Positions 59,731 to 64,000 of a stretch of 64,000 nucleotides of DNA are shown one piece after another; the first letter of the stretch is position 1, and each line of letters begins with the position of its first letter. The stretch lies in contig NZ_CP108394.1 in the NCBI RefSeq assembly GCF_041435215.1, positions 7,254,001-7,318,000 of the forward strand, given 5' to 3'. The notes beneath the pieces were generated by a model. That model made no database searches. It saw nothing but the letters and a program-made list of their open reading frames with translations, and had not been told where the DNA came from. The stretch is from Streptomyces sp. NBC_01314 (GTDB lineage: Bacteria > Actinomycetota > Actinomycetes > Streptomycetales > Streptomycetaceae). Made by a program: the position numbers and the translations under genes.

Positions 59731-61119
59731 CTAAGCGAACGTGTCGAGCAGTCGTCCGTACACGCCGAACACCCCGATGAGCAGCGGGAACAGAGTGATG
59801 ACGCCAATGGATTCGAGGGTGTCGCCAAAGCGCCGGAGCCGTACGCGTACATGCTCGGCGGGCTGCACGGCGAGCACCAGCAGCGGAAGTACGGCGAGCA
59901 GGACGAGGACGGTGAGCGGACCGGCCGCCCCGCCGGAGTGGTCCAGCCAGACCGAGACCAGCCGCACGGCGAGCACGGCCGCCGCACCGAGCAGCACCAC
60001 GACCTCGGCGACCAGGGGGAACGCCCGCGCACGCAGCGCGAGGACGACCATGGTGACGACGGCCAGCAGCACGGTCCACTTGGTGGGCGCGCGCAGCGCG
60101 AACACCCCGGCCGCAGTGGCCGAGACGGCCATCGTGACCGTCGCCAGGGCCAGCCCCCGGTGCGTGGCGGTGAGTGCCGCCGACACCTGGAAGCGGCTCA
60201 CGGACGTGCCACCGGAACGCCGGTCGTCCAAACCGGAGAGACCCGACGCCATCAGCGCCAGCCGGGGCAGCAGCCCGAGCACGACCACGGAGACCACCGA
60301 GAGAACGGCCCCCACCTCGGCCTGCTCCGGCACCGACGGCGACACCGCGTCCGACACGGTCGCGGCGACCCCCAACCAGCACACCGAGGCCCCGGCCAGC
60401 GCCCCCGCCCCGACCAGCCCGCCCCGGCCGAGCGGGGTGAACAGCCCGAGCAGGGCGAGCGTGACGACCCCGGCCGTGGCCATGGCCGCGACCCGCGGTG
60501 TCCCGGACCAGTTCTGTGCCTGCGCCAACGTCGACGCGCCGAGCAGCCCCAGCGCACCGGCCGTCGCGATCAGCGTCGTCGCCAGGCCCCGCTTCCCGGC
60601 CCGCCCCAGCAGCGCACCCGCGAGCGCGGCCACCAGCGCGACGCCGAGCAGCGCGCCGGCGACGACCCCGGGCTCGTACGCGGCCCGTGCGAACACCCCG
60701 GCGGCCAGGGCCCAGCCGACCGTGGCGAGCCCGGCGGTGACCCGGCGCGCGGCCGGCCGCCAGCGCCAACCGCGGGCATCGAGATCCTCGGCCGCCTCGT
60801 CCGTGACGTCGTGCACCACGGGCGCCGACGGCGCGTCCTCGGCCCGGACGAGTCGCAGTACGGCGCCGTCCGGAACCCCGGCCGACTCCAGCGTGCTGTC
60901 GTGGGCCAGCGCGGAACCGTCCGCGGTGACGAGATGCCGCAACTCGGGCTGCCCGCCGACCCGGTCGTCCAGCAGCCGCATGATCTCCGGCAGCAGCAGT
61001 CCGACCGGTTCCCGTGACGGCAGCACGAGATCCACCCGCCGCCGCTCACCGACCAGCGTGACCCGGCTGAGCGCCGTCCGCGCTCCGCCCGTTGCCTGTC
61101 CCAACGTCCCCGTAGACAT
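59731..61119 (-). CDS. eccD: Type VII secretion membrane protein EccD
   Basis: 462 residues from the ATG at 61119. An N-terminal ubiquitin-like (YukD-type) domain, SRVTLVGERRRVDLVLPSRE and DSTLESAGVPDGAVLRLV, is followed by about 11 membrane helices from residue 125 onward. It forms the channel part of the ESX complex with EccC. Start has only a weak ribosome-binding site. Confidence 0.9.
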   Translation of the reverse strand: MSTGTLGQATGGARTALSRVTLVGERRRVDLVLPSREPVGLLLPEIMRLLDDRVGGQPELRHLVTADGSALAHDSTLESAGVPDGAVLRLVRAEDAPSAPVVHDVTDEAAEDLDARGWRWRPAARRVTAGLATVGWALAAGVFARAAYEPGVVAGALLGVALVAALAGALLGRAGKRGLATTLIATAGALGLLGASTLAQAQNWSGTPRVAAMATAGVVTLALLGLFTPLGRGGLVGAGALAGASVCWLGVAATVSDAVSPSVPEQAEVGAVLSVVSVVVLGLLPRLALMASGLSGLDDRRSGGTSVSRFQVSAALTATHRGLALATVTMAVSATAAGVFALRAPTKWTVLLAVVTMVVLALRARAFPLVAEVVVLLGAAAVLAVRLVSVWLDHSGGAAGPLTVLVLLAVLPLLVLAVQPAEHVRVRLRRFGDTLESIGVITLFPLLIGVFGVYGRLLDTFA

Positions 61120-61135
61120 CACGCGATCGAACCTA

Positions 61136-61441
61136 TCACCGGGTAGAAGTGCTGGTCGGGGCTGTGGAAACAGCTGTGGAAACAGACGGGGACGGCGTGA
61201 CCGACGGCTGCACGGAACCTCCGTACGGGCTCTTCCCGATGATGCGGTTCGACACGAAAGACCACCCCACACATCCCGCGCACAACACCGCCGCGATGAC
61301 GATCCCGGCGAAGATCTTCCCGATCCGTTCGTCCACCGAGCGCCGCTGCCGCTGCGCCCCGAACAGCAGGGCGTCCCGCAGCCGTCGACGCCGCACCGAC
61401 ACCGACTCCAGCAACTGGCTGTCGTAATCCTGCGCTGCCAC
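61136..61441 (-). CDS. Small single-pass membrane protein of the type VII locus
   Basis: 101 residues: a basic cytosolic N-terminus (SVRRRRLRDALLFGAQRQRR), one helix (IGKIFAGIVIAAVLCAGCVG), and an extracellular Ser/Thr/Pro tail. It lies between the Esx genes and eccD. It has no recognised domain and may stabilise the complex. Confidence 0.7.
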   Translation of the reverse strand: MAAQDYDSQLLESVSVRRRRLRDALLFGAQRQRRSVDERIGKIFAGIVIAAVLCAGCVGWSFVSNRIIGKSPYGGSVQPSVTPSPSVSTAVSTAPTSTSTR

Positions 61442-61504
61442 GGCTACGGGACCCCGATCACTTCTCTGTCAGCCGATCCGCACGCTGTCGCCCGATCCGC
61501 TCCG

Positions 61505-61816
61505 TCAACCGATCTGGTCGACCGCCGCGCGGGCCTTGGCCAGCGTGGACTGGGCGGTGCCGTCGTTCTGTTCGAGCGTGGTGCGCACCAGACGGATGAT
61601 CTCGCGGACCTCGGCCGCGGCCTTCTTCCAGCGCTCTTCCTTGCCGTGGTAGTCGTCCGAGACACCGTCGGCCTGGAACTCGGTCATCGCGGCCTTGACG
61701 GCGGCGTCGCGGTCGGTGAGCACCCGCTCCAGCTGCCCCACGATCGTGCCGAGCGCGGTCTGCACCTCGCCCGAAGCCCCGGTGTCGTACGAACGGCGGT
61801 CCTGATTCTGCGCCAT
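61505..61816 (-). CDS. WXG100/ESAT-6-like secreted protein (first of pair)
   Basis: 103 residues, all helical. YDTGASGEVQTALGTIVGQL, a central turn near VSDDYHGKEERWKKAAAEV (Trp at the turn but not a strict WXG), then a second helix. Size and position fit an EsxA-type substrate of the secretion system. Confidence 0.75.
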   Translation of the reverse strand: MAQNQDRRSYDTGASGEVQTALGTIVGQLERVLTDRDAAVKAAMTEFQADGVSDDYHGKEERWKKAAAEVREIIRLVRTTLEQNDGTAQSTLAKARAAVDQIG

Positions 61817-61848
61817 GTGGATGTCCCCCTACTGATGCTCTTGGTGGC

Positions 61849-62181
61849 TTATCGGGCGCCGAAGCGGGCCGCGTCGAAGTTGGCCAGGCCCATGTTCTGG
61901 TTGGCGTTGTCCTGGGACTCCACGTCACCCGTGCCGAACGCGTCGTCCATGCCCGACTGACCGCCCAGGATCGCGGCGAGCGAGCCGTTCAGATCGGCCG
62001 TGATCTCGTCCGCGCGGTTCTTGAACGAGTCGAACGCCAGCTTGCCCGCGCCGTTGAACTTGCCCTCCAGCGGTTCCGCCGCGCTGATCAGCAGCTGGAT
62101 CAGCGTCCCGAGGTCGTCGCTCGATCCGAGCGTGCTCTTGCCGAGGTCCGCCAGGGTCGTCGACCCCATGTCGAACTTCAC
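61849..62181 (-). CDS. WXG100-like secreted protein (second of pair)
   Basis: 110 residues from the GTG at 62181 (GGGGGTGG upstream; a longer frame to 62211 lacks signals). LGTLIQLLISAAEPLEGKFN, then GAGKLAFDSFKNRADEITAD is the helix-turn-helix typical of Esx proteins, with F-N-G at the turn in place of W-x-G. The tail is Gly/Asn-rich. First gene of the type VII operon and likely partner of the protein encoded next. Confidence 0.75.
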   Translation of the reverse strand: MKFDMGSTTLADLGKSTLGSSDDLGTLIQLLISAAEPLEGKFNGAGKLAFDSFKNRADEITADLNGSLAAILGGQSGMDDAFGTGDVESQDNANQNMGLANFDAARFGAR

Positions 62182-62603
62182 GTCGTGTCCACCCCCGTGT
62201 GTCCGGTTCACCTACGTCCCGAACATGCTCTCCCACAACGCGTTGCACCCGCAACGCACTTGCCCGTGAAGTGACACCATCGGGACATAATTCGAACAGC
62301 CTCGTGTCGCGGTCACCGCCTACCGCCGCGGACCGGGCCCACCCGAGCGCCCTGACCGACCGCCCCCGATCAGCCCCGACCGCCCCGGCATTGGCATACC
62401 AAAGATTTCTCAAGACACCGTGCAACCCTCCCCGCACTCCGGGTGTCGTATGTGGCATCAGGACTTCCGGAGGGGGATCCGGGGGGATCGCGGGGGTTCT
62501 GGTACGGGAGGGGAAAGCCGAGGGGCCCGGTCCAATGGACGGGGCCCCTCGAAGTATTCGCCCGCGAGACGTGCTCACCCGCTCGCGAAACGTGTTCACA
62601 CGC
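62182..62603. other. Gap between rbsD and the type VII operon
   Basis: Contains the inverted repeat GCGTTGC-ACCC-GCAACGC (62240-62257) about 60 bp before the Esx start, a possible operator, and an rbsD terminator. No gene is supported in the 422 bp. Confidence 0.55.
62520..62550 (-). terminator. Terminator downstream of rbsD
   Basis: GAGGGGCCC (62520-62528) and GGGCCCCTC (62542-62550) with an inner GTCC-AAT-GGAC stem form an almost perfect 14-bp hairpin. Confidence 0.88.
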
Positions 62604-62993
62604 TCAGAAGAACACCCCACACCGCAACAGCACATTCGCGTACGGCCGCGCCTCCCCGGTCCGTACGATCAGCCGCGCGCCCGCCGAGAGCTCCTTCAGC
62701 TTCTCGTGGGAGACGAGTTCCAGGTCGGGGAAGCGGTTTTCCAGCAGTGCCGTCGCCTCCGGGTTCGCGTCCCGGACCTCGCGCGCGGCGGTCGCGCCCT
62801 CGACCACGATCTCGTCGAGCAGCCCGTCCAGCACCTCGGCGAAGGACGGCACCCCGGCCCGGAACGCCAGGTCCACCAGGCGCGGCCCCGCCGGCACCGG
62901 CATCCCCGCGTCGCACACCAGCACCCTGTGCCCGTGCCCCAACTCGGCCAGAGCGCCCGCCAGATGACGGTTGAGTATCCCGGCCCGCTTCAC
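62604..62993 (-). CDS. rbsD: D-ribose pyranase
   Basis: 129 residues from the GTG at 62993, which overlaps the rbsK stop. KRAGILNRHLAGALAELGHG, HRVLVCDAGMPVP, FLEVVSHEKLKEL-like and ending RTGEARPYANVLLRCGVFF is the RbsD/FucU signature (catalytic His in HLAGAL). It converts beta-pyranose to beta-furanose ribose for the kinase. Confidence 0.92.
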   Translation of the reverse strand: MKRAGILNRHLAGALAELGHGHRVLVCDAGMPVPAGPRLVDLAFRAGVPSFAEVLDGLLDEIVVEGATAAREVRDANPEATALLENRFPDLELVSHEKLKELSAGARLIVRTGEARPYANVLLRCGVFF

Positions 62994-63889
62994 AGCGCAG
63001 CGACCTCCGCGGCTGTCGGGAACGACACCTGCGCCCCGGCCTTCGTGACGGCGGCCGCCCCCACCCGGGCCGCGTACGCGGCGGCCTCGGCCGCCTCCGC
63101 GCCCGCGCCCAGCCGCCACGCCAGCGCCGCGGTGAACGCGTCCCCGGCCCCCGTGGTGTCCACGGCGTCCACCCGCACGGCCGGCACCCGCGCACTGCCC
63201 TCGGCGTCCGCGACCAGCGCGCCCTCCGCGCCCAGCGTGACGACCACCGAACGCGGCCCCAGCGCCAGCAGCGCCCGCGCCCAGTCCTCCGGCGAACCCG
63301 CCAGCTCACCGCCGACGATGACCTGCGCCTCGTGCTCGTTGACGATCAGCGGATCACAGGCGGCCAGCACCTCGGCGGGCAACTCCCGCGGTGGCGACGG
63401 GTTCAGCACGAAACGCGTCCCCTGCGGCAGCCGCCGCACCACCTCCACCACCGTCTCCAACGGGATCTCCAACTGCGCTGAGACCACCCGCGAGGCCCGC
63501 AGCAGCGCGTCCGCCGCCCGCACGTCCTCGGGGGTCAGCTTCCCGTTGGCGCCCGGCGACACCACGATGCTGTTGTCGCCCGACGGGTCCACCGTGATCA
63601 GCGCGACGCCGGTGGGCGCCCCGCCGACCAGAACCCCGGCCGTGTCGACCCCGGCCGCGCGCTGCGAGTCGAGGAGCAGCCGCCCATGCCCGTCGTCACC
63701 GACCCGCGCCAGCAGCGCCGTTCGCGCCCCGAGTCGGGCCGCCGCCACTGCCTGGTTGGCTCCCTTGCCGCCCGGGTGCACGGCCAGATCCGAGCCGAGC
63801 ACGGTCTCACCGGCCCCCGGCCGCCGCTCGACACCGATCACCAGATCGGCATTGGCCGATCCCACGACCAGGAGGTCGTAGTCGTACAT
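62990..63889 (-). CDS. rbsK: Ribokinase
   Basis: 299 residues. The ATG at 63889 is chosen because AGGGAG lies 6 bases before it; the ATG two codons upstream is too close to that site. VVGSANADLVIGVERRPGAG, HPGGKGANQAVAAARLGA, LIVNEHEA and VDTTGAGDAFTAAL (catalytic Asp) are PfkB-family motifs. It phosphorylates ribose to ribose-5-phosphate. Upstream transporter genes would lie past the window end. Confidence 0.93.
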   Translation of the reverse strand: MYDYDLLVVGSANADLVIGVERRPGAGETVLGSDLAVHPGGKGANQAVAAARLGARTALLARVGDDGHGRLLLDSQRAAGVDTAGVLVGGAPTGVALITVDPSGDNSIVVSPGANGKLTPEDVRAADALLRASRVVSAQLEIPLETVVEVVRRLPQGTRFVLNPSPPRELPAEVLAACDPLIVNEHEAQVIVGGELAGSPEDWARALLALGPRSVVVTLGAEGALVADAEGSARVPAVRVDAVDTTGAGDAFTAALAWRLGAGAEAAEAAAYAARVGAAAVTKAGAQVSFPTAAEVAAL

Positions 63890-63895
63890 GTCCAT

Positions 63896-64000
63896 CTCCC
63901 TGTACAGGTGGATTGGGGCCGCCCGACGGCCGGTCGCGCCGACGGACGGAACGATCGAAGCACTCGGCAGAACCGAAGCGCTCAGGTCTTGCGTAGGCCT
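63896..64000. other. Window edge upstream of rbsK
   Basis: No complete gene. On the minus strand a frame ending in TGA near 63982 (GLRKT stop) may be the last codons of an upstream gene, perhaps a ribose transporter permease, but too little is visible. Confidence 0.25.

Overview
The window is a stretch of chromosome from a Streptomyces-type actinomycete. The sequence shows very high GC, GTG starts and translationally coupled operons, small DUF397/XRE/HATPase regulatory sets, a LAXTG sorting signal, an ESX (type VII) locus and dispersed GC-rich palindromes typical of that genus. No tRNA, rRNA, CRISPR array, PKS or NRPS gene was seen.

Region 1 (1-3413): the tail of a beta-lactamase-like serine hydrolase, a secreted phytase-like esterase, and a LuxR-type regulator (minus strand) divergent from a 48-residue exported peptide.

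Region 2 (3414-15631) is the most interesting part: one plus-strand operon of 11 genes built around an amino-group carrier protein (LysW-like, ending EDWGE). It encodes the carrier, a LysX-like ligase, a truncated DegT-like protein without the PLP lysine region, a full DegT/DnrJ aminotransferase, an ArgC/LysY-like reductase, a single polypeptide joining a LysZ-like kinase to an M20 (LysK-like) deacylase, a two-subunit transketolase, a stand-alone ATP-grasp ligase, an amidohydrolase and an MFS exporter. Known AmCP chemistry predicts that an amino acid is loaded on the carrier, phosphorylated, reduced to the semialdehyde, extended by two carbons, transaminated and released, as proposed for the diamino-dihydroxyheptanoate unit of vazabitide-type products. 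The ATP-grasp enzyme may then couple it and the MFS protein export it. There is no assembly line and no azabicycle-forming gene in the window, so the end product is open.

Region 3 (15632-36039): a methyltransferase, a fused double ABC exporter, an IS200/IS605-type element with intact tnpB and broken tnpA, secreted proteins (a small one, an S37 peptidase, a lipoprotein, a GH3 enzyme), aroA, an MHYT membrane sensor, a TIM-barrel isomerase, a Rieske remnant, a CDGSH protein / methyltransferase / haem-oxygenase-fold trio, csbD, a frameshifted membrane gene and a LacI regulator.

Region 4 (36040-48140): a LacI-linked catabolic operon (Gfo/Idh, DUF993-type, TIM barrel), a VapBC-like pair with a GTATAC operator, an AraC regulator, two copies of a DUF397/XRE module (one decayed by a 253-bp deletion), an 823-residue LAXTG surface protein carrying a nuclease-like motif set, an anti-sigma-type HATPase and a DUF3592-like membrane protein.

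Region 5 (48141-64000), all minus strand: an Fbp-type ABC importer (ATPase, double permease, binding lipoprotein), a type VII secretion locus (two Esx-size proteins, a TM protein, EccD, a ParA-like ATPase, EccC and a DUF6177-like protein) without eccB, eccE or mycP, and rbsK-rbsD at the edge.
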